64,000 nt of DNA from Enterobacter sp. Bisph1 (GTDB taxonomy: Bacteria; Pseudomonadota; Gammaproteobacteria; Enterobacterales; Enterobacteriaceae): assembly GCF_000814905.1 (NCBI RefSeq), contig NZ_JXAG01000054.1, positions 48,145 through 112,144 of the forward strand, written 5' to 3'. Both the position numbers and the translations under genes were made by a program. The notes under the pieces are model-generated. The model was not told the origin of the DNA. It made no database searches and was given only the letters and a program-made list of their open reading frames with translations. The number at the start of each line of letters is the position of its first letter. Within the stretch, counting starts at the first letter, position 1. Shown here piece by piece: positions 43,379 to 52,964 of this stretch.

Positions 43379-45559
43379 TTAAGCAAGCGGCTGCGGTTTA
43401 CCGGATAAATAGCCCTGCAGATAATCAACACCCGCCCCCAGCAGCAACGCGCGCTGCGCTTCATTTTCCACATATTCTGCCACCACCGTCATCGATCGGG
43501 GCTTCGCCAGTTCGCAAATCGCTTTTACAATCATCGCATCCTGCGGGTCCTGCAAGATATCCCGTACAAAGCAGCCATCGATTTTGATGATATCCGCCTG
43601 CAGCTCTTTTAAACGTTCAAAGTTGGCATAGCCGGTACCAAAGTCATCAATGGCAATTTTGAATCCGGCATTACGCAATTGCTGAATGTTGTAAATGCTC
43701 GCTTCTGAATGGGAGAAAGCCTGCTCTTCAGTGATCTCAATAATGACCTCGCGCGGTGACACCGCGAAACGGGCGAACAGCGCCAGCCATTGCGCGGCAA
43801 ACTCGTTTTGCATCAGCGAGAGAGGCATTAGATTGACCGAAAAACGTGCCCCCTCACCCTGGCCGGGATGCGCCTGCATCCACGCGAGCAGACATTCTGT
43901 AACCTGCATATCAAAGCGCGCGCCAAGATTGAACTGGGCGATAACCGGGATAAACAGGTTTGGGGGAATCAATTCATCATCAACCCTTAGCCGCGTCAGG
44001 ATCTCCTGGTAACCCTGCCCTTGCGCATCGACAATTGGCTGGCCGTACAGCACGATGCCATTTTCATCGAGCGCCCTTTTTACCTTATTCAGCAGCAAGA
44101 CGCGATCCGTGGTCTGATGCGTCACCACTTGCCGGCTGTTGGTCAGCGCCAGTACCTGCTGCTGCGCGCTCGCCTGTTCAGAAAGCCAGCTTAGCTGGCC
44201 CAGCATAGGGTGCAGCTGCGCGCCAGCTCCCTGCATCTCGCCCCAGGAGATACCAAATTCGATATCCAGCGCGCCTTTATTCCAGAAAATGCGCCGACTG
44301 TTTAGGTAGTTCACCATATGCTGCAAACGCGCCACGATTTCTGGCCCTTCGAGCAACAGCAAGAGTTCGCTGCCGGGCAGCTGAAAAAACTGCTCGCCTT
44401 TATGCAGCATCGGCTGAAGCTCGCGCGTGACGCTGCGTTTAACATGCACGCGCATCATCATGCCGAAATGGCGGCTCAGGAACTCGAGGTTTTTCATATG
44501 CAGGCAGCACATAATGGCGTTGGGCTGCTGCTCAACCTGCTTTTCCAGCGCACGCAAATTAGGTAAATGGGTTAACGGATCGCTCATCGCCTGTGCTTGC
44601 CAGCGCGTTTTGAGCCATTCACTGCGGTGAAAAACGCGCATCATATACAGCATGCAGACGGTAAAACAGATAAGCACTGACATAACAAAGGCCAGCGAAT
44701 AATCCGAACGCGCGCCGTAAAATAGATTAATGTTGTGCGTCAGCAACATAAAGGTCGAAACGCCCCAGCTTATTGAAACCAGCGATGGGCTTAATTTGCT
44801 GATGCCTAAAGTGAAGATAATAAAAGTAACCGGCACCAGATAACCGGCAAAATAGGCGGATTTATAGGGCGAACATAAAATAATAACCGTGATGCTTAAC
44901 GATAGAAACCAGCCCAGCGTAAAGAGACGCTTATTGCTGGAAAAACACGGCTTAACGCTTTTGCGCCATAATGTGCGGGCAAAGCGAGGGTGGAGAATCA
45001 TCCGCAGTGGGTAATAGACAAGCAGGGTAAAAATAAGCGCGGCACAAATAAGACTTTGGATATCGATAATAGAATAAATGACCGACGCGTTGCCAAAAAA
45101 CAGCGTTAAATTAACCGGATAGTGATACCAGGCACCGGCAATATACATCGACGCTTTAATTCCCATCGGGGCAATAAAGCCCAACCACAGGATGCGCACG
45201 CCCATATTTTTATTCGGCAATCCATATCGCCAGCGCGAACCCAGCTGCCAGCGCACAATGCCACAGCACAGCAAAACTGAAAATAACTGGCAGCCTAACA
45301 GCACCGCCGCTTCGTGGTACGGCAAATGAAAGCGAACTTCATTTACCCACCCACAGCCTAAAATGATCGGCGCTATTCCATGTCGTCCGAATAATAACAG
45401 CACCGCCAGCATCACGCTTATTGGCAGCCACGCCAGATAAACCTCATTGGTTTCAATCAGGGTGCGGGGAGAAATAATGCGAGAAACAGGAATCGCTACC
45501 AGGCATAACATTAACGCGAGGATAAATTTTCTGACGACGTTATAAATACTCTGTTTCAT
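43379..45559 (-). CDS. pdeA: Cyclic-di-GMP phosphodiesterase PdeA (YfeA)
   Basis: A 726-residue inner-membrane protein with an N-terminal MASE1-like block of about eight hydrophobic segments (residues 10-310), a degenerate GGDEF domain (330-475), and a C-terminal EAL domain. The GGDEF signature is replaced by PGSEL, so cyclase activity is not expected. The EAL domain keeps the catalytic core: YQEILTRLRVDDE, SVNLMPLSLM, EITEEQAF, IDDFGTGYANFERL, DIIKIDGCFV, VAEYVENEAQ and YLQGYLSG. It should hydrolyse c-di-GMP. Location beside tRNA-Ala genes is as in E. coli. Confidence 0.93.
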   Translation of the reverse strand: MKQSIYNVVRKFILALMLCLVAIPVSRIISPRTLIETNEVYLAWLPISVMLAVLLLFGRHGIAPIILGCGWVNEVRFHLPYHEAAVLLGCQLFSVLLCCGIVRWQLGSRWRYGLPNKNMGVRILWLGFIAPMGIKASMYIAGAWYHYPVNLTLFFGNASVIYSIIDIQSLICAALIFTLLVYYPLRMILHPRFARTLWRKSVKPCFSSNKRLFTLGWFLSLSITVIILCSPYKSAYFAGYLVPVTFIIFTLGISKLSPSLVSISWGVSTFMLLTHNINLFYGARSDYSLAFVMSVLICFTVCMLYMMRVFHRSEWLKTRWQAQAMSDPLTHLPNLRALEKQVEQQPNAIMCCLHMKNLEFLSRHFGMMMRVHVKRSVTRELQPMLHKGEQFFQLPGSELLLLLEGPEIVARLQHMVNYLNSRRIFWNKGALDIEFGISWGEMQGAGAQLHPMLGQLSWLSEQASAQQQVLALTNSRQVVTHQTTDRVLLLNKVKRALDENGIVLYGQPIVDAQGQGYQEILTRLRVDDELIPPNLFIPVIAQFNLGARFDMQVTECLLAWMQAHPGQGEGARFSVNLMPLSLMQNEFAAQWLALFARFAVSPREVIIEITEEQAFSHSEASIYNIQQLRNAGFKIAIDDFGTGYANFERLKELQADIIKIDGCFVRDILQDPQDAMIVKAICELAKPRSMTVVAEYVENEAQRALLLGAGVDYLQGYLSGKPQPLA

Positions 45560-45722
45560 CAGCGTTAATTAGCCGCTCCTGGCCGGTCAAAAAGAGGGAG
45601 CCGAATGAAAGAGTTATCATAATATCAAAGACTCTAACCGCGGCGCGAAAAGCATATATTACTGTCGCCAGACCGGGCAGCCACGTTTAATTTTTCAGCA
45701 GATAACAGCAGAGATAAAAAGC

Positions 45723-45751
45723 AAAAACCCCCGCGTAAACGCGAGGGTTTG
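45723..45751 (-). terminator. tRNA-Ala operon terminator
   Basis: A GC-rich hairpin (aaaccctcgcg pairing with cgcgggggttt on the minus strand) lies 5 bp beyond the second tRNA-Ala gene. Confidence 0.8.
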
Positions 45752-45756
45752 AAGGG

Positions 45757-45832
<76 letters not shown>

Positions 45833-45871
45833 ACAATGTCGTTACGCGCCAATTCCGTTGGGTGCGGAATT

Positions 45872-45947
<76 letters not shown>

Positions 45948-46167
45948 ATCGCGTAAAGCGTGTCGAGTTGACGGGCGGCATAATATGAATTCCCTTGCCA
46001 GGTGTCAACGGCAAAATCGCGCCGCATTATCCAACCGCTGAAAAAGCATGCAAAAAAGAGACATTGCGTGCAGGCTCGCAGCCAGTAGTTAAACATGTCA
46101 CATTTTCCCGTAAAATGGTGCTATAACATACGCCACTAATTACCCTTACAACCATTCGGGAAATTAC

Positions 46168-46527
46168 ATGCTCAAGGAACGAATGACGCCAGAAGAGCTG
46201 GCCAGCCTGACGGGATACAGCCGGCAAACCATCAATAAATGGGTGCGTAAAGAGGGCTGGGTCACCTCGCCAAAGCCTGGCGTACAAGGAGGAAAGGCGC
46301 GTCTGGTCCATGTTAATGAACAGGTTCGCGCGTTTATCCGCAGCGCGCAGCGCAGTGAAGCCCCGCAAACGGCCACGCTTGATGCCAGTGATTCCTCACT
46401 TGAAACGTTATTAATGCAGCTGGCCAAAGAGATGACCGCCACAGAGCAGCACCAACTCTCTTCTCTCTTATTACGCGACGGCATTACCGGCCTGTTGCAG
46501 CGTCTCGGGATCCGCGAACAAAAATAA
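46168..46527 (+). CDS. yfeC: Putative DNA-binding regulator YfeC
   Basis: A 119-residue protein with an N-terminal helix-turn-helix (MTPEELASLTGYSRQTINKW, residues 6-25), a basic GVQGGKARLVHV wing, and a C-terminal helical part ending LLQRLGIREQK. It matches E. coli YfeC. Targets are unknown. It is followed after 1 bp by its paralogue yfeD, so both are probably translated from one mRNA. Confidence 0.94.
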   Translation: MLKERMTPEELASLTGYSRQTINKWVRKEGWVTSPKPGVQGGKARLVHVNEQVRAFIRSAQRSEAPQTATLDASDSSLETLLMQLAKEMTATEQHQLSSLLLRDGITGLLQRLGIREQK

Positions 46528-46528
46528 T

Positions 46529-46921
46529 ATGATGAAACTACCCAACAAAATGACCACCGAAGAGTTAGCGGATTTTCTCGGCGTCGCCAAACAAACCGTA
46601 AATCGTTGGATCCGTCAACAAGGCTGGCCGACGGAGCCGTTACCCGGCGTGAAAGGCGGACGCGCGAGGCTGATTCATATCAGCAAAGAGGTGCGCAGCT
46701 TCATTATGAAAACGCCCTCCATGCGCCATCATCAATCGCCTTATGCGATGGCTGAACCCGCGCCGGTCTATGCCAGCGGCAATCACTCCCTTAACGAAAT
46801 TATCAACGTGCTGCAAAACATGAGCCCTGACGAACAAAAGCAGCTTGCTACATTGCTGGCGCGTGAAGGTATCTGCGGGTTTATGAGCCGCTTAGGTATC
46901 GAACAAACGGTAACGGAGTAA
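46529..46921 (+). CDS. yfeD: Putative DNA-binding regulator YfeD
   Basis: A 130-residue paralogue of YfeC with the same layout: helix-turn-helix MTTEELADFLGVAKQTVNRW at residues 8-27, GVKGGRARLIHI wing, and a C-terminal EQKQLATLLAREGICGFMSR segment. It matches E. coli YfeD. In E. coli gltX follows; here ramA follows in the opposite direction. Confidence 0.93.
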   Translation: MMKLPNKMTTEELADFLGVAKQTVNRWIRQQGWPTEPLPGVKGGRARLIHISKEVRSFIMKTPSMRHHQSPYAMAEPAPVYASGNHSLNEIINVLQNMSPDEQKQLATLLAREGICGFMSRLGIEQTVTE

Positions 46922-46922
46922 A

Positions 46923-46952
46923 AAAACCGGCCTCAGAAAAGGCCGGTTTTGT
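46923..46952. terminator. yfeD / ramA bidirectional terminator
   Basis: The stem aaaaccggcc/ggccggtttt with an 8-nt loop separates the convergent yfeD and ramA. It begins 2 bp after the yfeD stop. Confidence 0.9.
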
Positions 46953-46953
46953 C

Positions 46954-47295
46954 TCAGTGCGTCTGTTGATGATTCTCTCGCCGGTAGGCTCCCGGCGGCT
47001 GATTAAAAGTGCGAGTAAAGATGCGCGTAAAAGTTTGCTGCGAATCAAAACCGTACTTCAAACAGATATCGTAAACCTTCTGATCGGTCGTTACTAAATC
47101 CTGTGCGGCGCGCGACAGCTTACGCTCGCGAATATAACGGCCCAGGCTCTCCCCTTTATATTGCAGGAACAAGCGCTGCAGATGCCATTTGGAATAGCCC
47201 GCGTGGGCCGCAATATCATCAATACGTAACGGTTGATGGAGATTATCGTCGATCCACTCGACGATGGTGTCGATAACCTGAGCGGAAATAGTCAT
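46954..47295 (-). CDS. ramA: Multidrug-resistance transcriptional activator RamA
   Basis: A 113-residue AraC/XylS-type activator with two helix-turn-helix motifs (IDDIAAHAGYSKWHLQRLFL near residue 24; VYDICLKYGFDSQQTFTRIF near 72). It is the MarA/SoxS/Rob relative RamA, nearly identical to the Klebsiella protein; RamA raises acrAB-tolC expression and lowers permeability. I chose the ATG at 47295, the conserved MTISAQVIDTIVEW start. It lies downstream of romA on the same strand. Confidence 0.97.
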   Translation of the reverse strand: MTISAQVIDTIVEWIDDNLHQPLRIDDIAAHAGYSKWHLQRLFLQYKGESLGRYIRERKLSRAAQDLVTTDQKVYDICLKYGFDSQQTFTRIFTRTFNQPPGAYRRENHQQTH

Positions 47296-47333
47296 ACTGC
47301 GCTCCCCCTCTGCTCTTCGATTAATAAACGGGT

Positions 47334-48434
47334 TTATTCCCACCAGGCGCGGAAGACTTGTGCTTTATCAGCCACAAGCACCGGTTCGCCCAGCCTCGGT
47401 GTCAATAAGCGATAACCTCTACCCCGGCTTGCTACCGCCAGCCGCTTGTACGGGTCGTCCCAACTATGTTTCGCCAACACAAAACGCCCCGCATGGCCCG
47501 GCAGAACCCCGCGCGCGTTAAGATCCAGTGCCGCCTGTGCCGTCTCTTCCGGCATCATATGAATGTATTTCCAGTCTTCGTCGTACTGACCATTTTCCAT
47601 AATCGCCAGATCGATAGCGCCAAACTGTTCGCCAATGGCTTTGAAGTGCGGACCGTAGCCACTGTCGCCGCTGTAGTAGATCTTTTGCTGCGGCGTCACC
47701 AGCATAAAGCTGGCCCACAAGGTCTGGTTACGTTTCAGGCCGCGCCCGGAAAAGTGGCGCGCAGGTAACACGTGCACCGCCAAATCCTCGCTGACCGCCA
47801 CGGTTTGCTGCCAGTCCGCTTCATAAATCTTCGCCGGATCCATTCCCCAGTAGCGCAAATGGGAACCGACGCCAAGGGGTGTGATCACCTGCTTAATTTT
47901 CGGCATCAGCGCTTTGATGGTGGCGTAATCGAGATGGTCATAGTGATCGTGCGAGATGATCAGCAGGTCGATCGGCGGCATATTTTTCGCCGTCCACAGA
48001 TCGTTACCGGCAAACGCTTTATTGAGAAAGGAAAACGGTGCCGCATAGTTGCTGAGAATCGGATCGATCAGTATGCGTTTGCCCGCCAGCTGTAGATACC
48101 ACGACGAATGACCCATCCATACCATGGTGTCCTGTTCAAGGGGCAGGCTGGCAAGATCGGTGTGCACCGTTGGCAATTGCTGCTGCGGTCGCGCGTTTTC
48201 CCGTTTGGTAAAGAGGAATTCCCACCAGGCCGCCAGCATATTTTTCTTTCCGGTAAAACCCGGCGTCGGCAGCTGGTTGTGAAACTTGCCGTCACGGTAG
48301 TTGGCTGATTTTTCTACTGCCGTAAGTTGTTCGCCCTGCGGGAGCTGACCAAAACCGGCATTAAGCACAAAAGGTAAACTTACGGCGGAGGCAACGAGCA
48401 TAACAAGAACCACGCTGAAAATAAGACGCTTCAT
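47334..48434 (-). CDS. romA: RomA-type MBL-fold outer-membrane-permeability protein
   Basis: A 366-residue metallo-beta-lactamase-fold hydrolase with an N-terminal signal anchor (RLIFSVVLVMLVASAVSLPF). Metal ligands are visible in LLIISHDHYDHLDYATIKAL near residue 178, YYSGDSGYGPHF near 258, and LPGHAGRF near 308. In Klebsiella and Enterobacter romA sits between ramR and ramA and is linked to reduced porin expression. I chose the ATG at 48434 because an AGGA site precedes it; 32 codons of open frame upstream overlap the RamR operator. Confidence 0.93.
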   Translation of the reverse strand: MKRLIFSVVLVMLVASAVSLPFVLNAGFGQLPQGEQLTAVEKSANYRDGKFHNQLPTPGFTGKKNMLAAWWEFLFTKRENARPQQQLPTVHTDLASLPLEQDTMVWMGHSSWYLQLAGKRILIDPILSNYAAPFSFLNKAFAGNDLWTAKNMPPIDLLIISHDHYDHLDYATIKALMPKIKQVITPLGVGSHLRYWGMDPAKIYEADWQQTVAVSEDLAVHVLPARHFSGRGLKRNQTLWASFMLVTPQQKIYYSGDSGYGPHFKAIGEQFGAIDLAIMENGQYDEDWKYIHMMPEETAQAALDLNARGVLPGHAGRFVLAKHSWDDPYKRLAVASRGRGYRLLTPRLGEPVLVADKAQVFRAWWE

Positions 48435-48491
48435 ATCCTGACCCGACGAAATCGCTCCCTTCCGTAGAGACGATGCTGGTAACACTTGATT

Positions 48492-48511
48492 ATGAGTGAG
48501 TAAGCACTCAT
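48492..48511. promoter_or_regulatory. RamR operator
   Basis: The exact RamR recognition pattern ATGAGTG-N6-CACTCAT lies 58 bp before romA and 116 bp before ramR. RamR binding here is known to repress romA-ramA in Klebsiella and ramA in Salmonella. Confidence 0.93.
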
Positions 48512-48626
48512 TATAGAAAGGGTTGCTCAACCGTCAAGATCATTTTCATTCTTTGATATTCGACGTTGCAGCGCCTTAAAGGGCATGATTCAATCGTGGT
48601 TTTTACCGTAAAAGAGGAAAAGTGTA

Positions 48627-49217
48627 GTGGCTCGTCCGAAGAGTGAAGATAAAAAACTGGCGTTACTGGATGCGGCAACCGAAGCTATCGCCCAATCGGG
48701 CATCGCTGCCTCCACCGCCCTTATCGCCCGCAACGCGGGCGTTGCGGAAGGAACGCTGTTTCGCTACTTCGCCACCAAAGACGACTTGCTCAACGCACTT
48801 TACCTGCATCTGAAAAGCGATCTGTGCGGCACCATGCTTGAGAACCTCGATCGTTCGCTTACGGATCCGAAACAGCACACCCATTCAATTTGGAACAGCT
48901 ATATCGACTGGGGGATCCGTCATCCTAACGGCCATTGCGCCGTGCGCCAGATCGCCGTCAGCGACAAACTCACCGACGCCACCCGCCAGCAGGTCACCGA
49001 CATCTTTCCCGAGCTGCATGAGCTTTGCCACCGCTCGGTACTGCCAGTATTTCTGACGGAGGAGTTTTCCCCTTTCGGCGACGCTATTTTTCTGTCGATG
49101 GCGGAAACGACCATTAGTTTTGCCAGCCGCGACCCGTCGCGCGCCAAAGAATTTAAACGCCTCGGCTTTGAGGCGATGTGGCGCGCGCTGGCCATTGAGG
49201 AGAAAGATGGACGGTAA
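48627..49217 (+). CDS. ramR: TetR-family repressor RamR
   Basis: A 196-residue repressor of ramA. The N-terminal TetR helix-turn-helix is clear ([18 protein letters not shown], residues 31-48) after the conserved [10 protein letters not shown] start, which here uses a GTG with a GAGG site. The C-terminal ligand domain matches Salmonella RamR in outline ([30 protein letters not shown]). It is intact, so efflux control should be inducible. It overlaps the following gene by 11 bp. Confidence 0.95.
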   Translation: MARPKSEDKKLALLDAATEAIAQSGIAASTALIARNAGVAEGTLFRYFATKDDLLNALYLHLKSDLCGTMLENLDRSLTDPKQHTHSIWNSYIDWGIRHPNGHCAVRQIAVSDKLTDATRQQVTDIFPELHELCHRSVLPVFLTEEFSPFGDAIFLSMAETTISFASRDPSRAKEFKRLGFEAMWRALAIEEKDGR

Positions 49218-49581
49218 AACGCTACATGCCAGCGCGCACCGCATTGCGCTCGAGCTGCCGTTTACTGAACACTGCTGGCCGTTTGGCCCTGAGCATGACG
49301 TGTTTAAAGTGGCCGGTAAGATTTTTATGATGACCACCACCGCCCACGGCAGACCAATGGTGACAATGAAAGCCGAGCCGCAAAAATCCCTGCTCAATCA
49401 GCAGATCTACCGCAGCATTGAGCCGGGCTACCATATGAACAAGAAACACTGGATCTCGGTCTTTGCCGGCGACGATATCGACGAATCCCTGCTCGCGAGC
49501 CTGATTCAGGACTCCTGGGATTGCGTGGTCGACGGTCTGTCGCGTAAAGATCAAAAACGCCTGCGCCCGCTTAAGGGTTAG
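49207..49581 (+). CDS. MmcQ/YjbR family protein
   Basis: A 124-residue cytosolic protein of the MmcQ/YjbR family, double-psi-like fold proteins of unclear function. It has the family pattern [20 protein letters not shown] near residue 15, MNKKHWISV near 78, and a C-terminal [11 protein letters not shown]. Its ATG lies inside the 3' end of ramR, so it is translationally coupled to the repressor gene. Whether it acts in the Ram response is unknown. Confidence 0.88.
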   Translation: MDGKTLHASAHRIALELPFTEHCWPFGPEHDVFKVAGKIFMMTTTAHGRPMVTMKAEPQKSLLNQQIYRSIEPGYHMNKKHWISVFAGDDIDESLLASLIQDSWDCVVDGLSRKDQKRLRPLKG

Positions 49582-50443
49582 CAGCCAGCCAGCTCAACGC
49601 CTTTTCGCCCGCCTCATCCACCGGCAGATACACCAGCAGCCGCGAACCGTTGCGCGGCGCGGAATACCAGTACATCTGCTGCAGGGAAAACTCGCCAAGC
49701 CGGGGATGATTAAAGATTTTTACCTTATTTTCCACCCCGCGCACGTCGAGATGCTTCTGCCAGAGGGCGGCAAATTCCGCCGACGCGGCGCAAAAGCGCG
49801 CCAGCTTCGCTTCCCACTCGGCATCACCACGGTGCTCCGCCATTGCCGCGCGAAAATAGGCCACAAAGGTCACTAACACGCTGTCGTCAAAACCCAGACG
49901 GCTGCGCCATTGCGGATGGGTCAGATAGAGATAGATACAGTTACGATCTTCCTCGGGGATGTCGTTAAAGGTGACGCCCATCAGCCGCTCAAAACCGACA
50001 TTCCACGCCACAATATCGAAATTGGGTTTCTGAATACTTGCCGGTTGCGGTAACAGGCTATCCAGCAGGCGCCGGGTGCCTTCGCTTATCCCTTCGCACT
50101 GCGGCGTGGTTAACGCTTCCGTTGGCGTCAGTCCCGCCAGTAAAAAGAGATGACGGGTTTCCGTGGGCGTACACTGCAGGGCGCTGGCAATCGCCTGCAG
50201 CACCGCAGCGGACGGGTTAACGTCCCTTCCCTGCTCCAGCCAGGTGTACCAGGTTACGCCGACATCCGCCAGCAGAGCCACCTCTTCACGCCGCAACCCG
50301 GGCGTGCGCCGACGGGTACTGCGCGGCAGTCCCAGCCGCTGCGGATCGAGGCTTTCGCGCCGCGCACGTAAAAATGCCCCCAGTTGTTTGCGGTTCTCAT
50401 CCTGCACCACCTGCGCCGGCAGTTTTTCGGCCATCAACGTCAT
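49571..50443 (-). CDS. XRE-family regulator with MmyB-like ligand domain
   Basis: A 290-residue regulator. The N terminus has an XRE helix-turn-helix ([20 protein letters not shown] then TWLEQGRDV, about residues 45-75) and the C-terminal two thirds a MmyB-like ligand-binding domain ([29 protein letters not shown]). I chose the ATG at 50443 because GGAGG lies 5 bp upstream. The frame opens at 50506, but that start lies upstream of a likely promoter. It faces the MFS gene, with a palindrome between them, suggesting it controls both. Confidence 0.85.
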   Translation of the reverse strand: MTLMAEKLPAQVVQDENRKQLGAFLRARRESLDPQRLGLPRSTRRRTPGLRREEVALLADVGVTWYTWLEQGRDVNPSAAVLQAIASALQCTPTETRHLFLLAGLTPTEALTTPQCEGISEGTRRLLDSLLPQPASIQKPNFDIVAWNVGFERLMGVTFNDIPEEDRNCIYLYLTHPQWRSRLGFDDSVLVTFVAYFRAAMAEHRGDAEWEAKLARFCAASAEFAALWQKHLDVRGVENKVKIFNHPRLGEFSLQQMYWYSAPRNGSRLLVYLPVDEAGEKALSWLAANP

Positions 50444-50468
50444 CACAACCTCCAGCATGGTAGTGTCA

Positions 50469-50494
50469 GTACCAGTATAGGCAAGAACTGGTAC
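50469..50494. promoter_or_regulatory. Inverted-repeat operator between XRE regulator and MFS gene
   Basis: The arms gtaccagt and actggtac are perfect complements separated by 10 bp. On the minus strand a TATACT -10-like element lies inside the repeat, so binding would block the regulator promoter (autoregulation). The operator is 58 bp before the MFS start. Confidence 0.6.
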
Positions 50495-50551
50495 CCGTTT
50501 TTCCATTAGGCGATGCTACGTCCATCCGATGAATGACGCAATGGAGCGACC

Positions 50552-51976
50552 ATGAAAACGTCTGCTGTTTCGCCGGGCCGGGCAGGCCTGATATTACTGC
50601 TCACCGGGCAGATGCTGCCCTTAATCGACACCTCAATCACCAATGTCGCCCTCGATTCCATCACGCTGTCGCTGCACACCAGCGCGACCCAGCTGGCGTT
50701 GATTGTCGCACTATACGGCGTGGCCTTTGCCGTATGCCTGGCGCTGGGCAGTAAACTGGGGGATAACCTGGGACGCCGACGGGTTTTTCTTTGGGGCGTC
50801 GCGCTATTTGGCTTTGCCTCTTTGCTGTGTGGAGTGGCGAATTCTGTCGCCGCGTTGCTTGCTGCACGCACACTGCAAGGGATGGGTGCGGCGATGATTG
50901 TGCCGCAGATCCTCGCCACCCTGCATGTGACATTAAAAGGTAGCGCCCACGCCCGCGCCATCAGCCTTTATGGCGGCGTTGGCGGCGTGGCATTTATTAT
51001 CGGCCAGATGGGCGGCGGCTGGCTGGTATCGGCGGATATCGCCGGTCTTGGCTGGCGCAACGCCTTTTTTATCAATGTGCCGATCTGCCTGCTGGTACTG
51101 GCCCTAAGCCGCCGCTATGTGCCGGAAACCCGCAGCGAAACGCGCACGCGCATCGACTGGCAAGGCACCCTTGCGCTGGCGTTGATCCTCTGCTGCCTGC
51201 TGTTCCCGCTGGCGCTGGGGCCGGAGCTTCACTGGCCGTGGCCAACTCACGCCGCCTTGCTGGCGCTGGTGCCGCTGGCCTGGTGGCTGCGCAATAGCGC
51301 ATTGCAACAGCAGCAGGCCGGATTAACACCGCTGTTTCCACCGCGTTTACTTAAACTGCACAGCGTCCGTTTCGGCCTGCTGGTAGCGTTACTCTTCTTT
51401 AGCGCATGGTCAGGATTTATGTTCTGTATGGCACTAACGTTGCAGGCCGGTATGGGCATGTCGCCGTATCAATCCGGCAACAGTTTTATCGCCCTTGGCA
51501 TCGCCTATTTTGTTTCTGCAGGCTATGCGCCAAAACTGATTGCCCGCTATAACATGCGCACTATTTTACTGACCGGGTTGGCGATTCAGGTTAGCGGTTT
51601 GCTGGCACTGATTGTCACACTGCAGCTCTCAGGTCGCACGGTGGGTGCACTGGCGCTGGCCCCGTCTACGGCACTGATTGGTTACGGCCAGGCGTTGATC
51701 GTTAACAGTTTTTACCGCATCGGCATGCGCGATATCACCTCCCAGGACGCCGGGGCGGGGAGCGCGCTGCTCAGTACATTGCAACAGGCAACCCTCGGCC
51801 TGGGTCCGGCGGTGCTGGGCGGGTTATTCCTGCATTTGGTCGGCCAGTCGCAGGGTAATTACAGCGCCGCGCTGAAGGGCTTTCTGGCAGCAGAAGTGGT
51901 GATGATGCTTATGCTGACGCTCGCCGCGGTCAGCGCGCGGCAGCAATTAGCGCCGCGTTGCCCGGCAAGCTTCTGA
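50552..51976 (+). CDS. DHA2-type MFS efflux transporter
   Basis: A 474-residue inner-membrane protein with about fourteen hydrophobic segments, the DHA2 (14-TMS) drug-proton antiporter layout. The N-terminal motif is PLIDTSITNVALDSI near residue 23. The loop motif GSKLGDNLGRRRVFLWGV lies near 66 and motif C-like GGVGGVAFIIGQMGGGWL near 141. The substrate is unknown. It is divergent from the XRE/MmyB-type regulator, which probably controls it. Confidence 0.88.
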   Translation: MKTSAVSPGRAGLILLLTGQMLPLIDTSITNVALDSITLSLHTSATQLALIVALYGVAFAVCLALGSKLGDNLGRRRVFLWGVALFGFASLLCGVANSVAALLAARTLQGMGAAMIVPQILATLHVTLKGSAHARAISLYGGVGGVAFIIGQMGGGWLVSADIAGLGWRNAFFINVPICLLVLALSRRYVPETRSETRTRIDWQGTLALALILCCLLFPLALGPELHWPWPTHAALLALVPLAWWLRNSALQQQQAGLTPLFPPRLLKLHSVRFGLLVALLFFSAWSGFMFCMALTLQAGMGMSPYQSGNSFIALGIAYFVSAGYAPKLIARYNMRTILLTGLAIQVSGLLALIVTLQLSGRTVGALALAPSTALIGYGQALIVNSFYRIGMRDITSQDAGAGSALLSTLQQATLGLGPAVLGGLFLHLVGQSQGNYSAALKGFLAAEVVMMLMLTLAAVSARQQLAPRCPASF

Positions 51977-52017
51977 AAAGAAGCGCGCTTACCGCATACC
52001 CGGCATTGAGTGGAAGG

Positions 52018-52890
52018 CTACGGTTTTGCCGCTGGTAGATGCGCGATCATCCGCCAGCGAAACCAAATCTGCGCCAGCAATATCAGCACGCCGCCGACAA
52101 TTTTTTGCAACGGCAGCCGCTCGCCGTACCATATCGAGGCGGCAATGACTGTTAACAGCGGCTCCAGCACCATAATGATGGCGGCGCTGGCTACGGCGGC
52201 GTATTTTTGCCCCTGCAACTGCAGGCCAAAGCGCAGGCTGGTAGCAATCAAAATGCTGGCCACCAGCCACAGCGCCGTGGTGCTGCTTACGGGCTGCGTC
52301 CAGGTTTCAAACAGCGCGGAAATCGTCAGCCCGGCAATGCCGGTAATCGCCAGCTGCACCGCCGTGAGCGGCAGCAGCGGCACTTCTCTGGCGCAGCGGC
52401 TGGTATAACAAAAGGAGATCGACTGCACGAAAGCGGTCAGTAGAAACCAGCCCTGGCTGGCATGAAAGGTGATGGGAAATTGCAGGCTTAACAGCGCGAG
52501 GCCGATCATGGCGACGGGCAAACACTCCCACCAGGCGCGCGCCGGGCGGTTTTTCATCATCCCCCACGCCACCAGCGGGACGAAAAGCATCGACAGACTC
52601 ATAATAAACGCCCCTTCGCCCAGCGACGGCGTCGTCGAAACCGACCAGATCCACAAGCAGAGATTTAGCGCCAGCCAGCAGCCGCTTATCACCACCTGGC
52701 GCATTTTTGCCAGCGGAATGCGTTGTCGATAGCAAAAAGGCAGCAGCACCAGCGCGGCACAAAAAAAGCGCAGGCCAAGAAAAGCGAAAACCGGCATGCC
52801 GCTAATGGCTTCGCGGGAGAAGATCCACCCGCAGGCGGCAATCAACGTCGTTAATACCAAAAACAGATCGGCTTGTCGTTGTCGCGTCAT
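52018..52890 (-). CDS. DMT-superfamily (EamA) transporter
   Basis: A 290-residue membrane protein with ten hydrophobic segments made of two EamA repeats (GMPVFAFLGLRFFCAALVLL early; AAVASAAIIMVLEPLLTVIA near residue 225). Such proteins export amino acids or metabolites; the substrate here is unknown. I chose the ATG at 52890, preceded by AGGGAG; the frame is open 35 codons further but that part is hydrophilic and unlike the family. It follows the LacI-family gene on the same strand, but a terminator separates them. Confidence 0.85.
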   Translation of the reverse strand: MTRQRQADLFLVLTTLIAACGWIFSREAISGMPVFAFLGLRFFCAALVLLPFCYRQRIPLAKMRQVVISGCWLALNLCLWIWSVSTTPSLGEGAFIMSLSMLFVPLVAWGMMKNRPARAWWECLPVAMIGLALLSLQFPITFHASQGWFLLTAFVQSISFCYTSRCAREVPLLPLTAVQLAITGIAGLTISALFETWTQPVSSTTALWLVASILIATSLRFGLQLQGQKYAAVASAAIIMVLEPLLTVIAASIWYGERLPLQKIVGGVLILLAQIWFRWRMIAHLPAAKP

Positions 52891-52908
52891 GGCAAAGCTC
52901 CCTGGGCA

Positions 52909-52935
52909 ATAAAAACGCCAGCGTGGCGGCTGGCG
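52909..52935 (-). terminator. Terminator after the LacI-family gene
   Basis: On the minus strand the 7-bp stem cgccagc/gctggcg is followed by TTTTTATT. It lies 30 bp after the stop codon of the LacI-type regulator. Confidence 0.8.
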
Positions 52936-52964
52936 AAAGCGTGGTTGGCATGATGCCTGAATTA

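Noticed and set aside
49571..50506. The longest start of the XRE/MmyB-type regulator at 50506
   Set aside because: That start lies upstream of the likely -10 element and lacks a ribosome-binding site; the ATG at 50443 has GGAGG at proper spacing.
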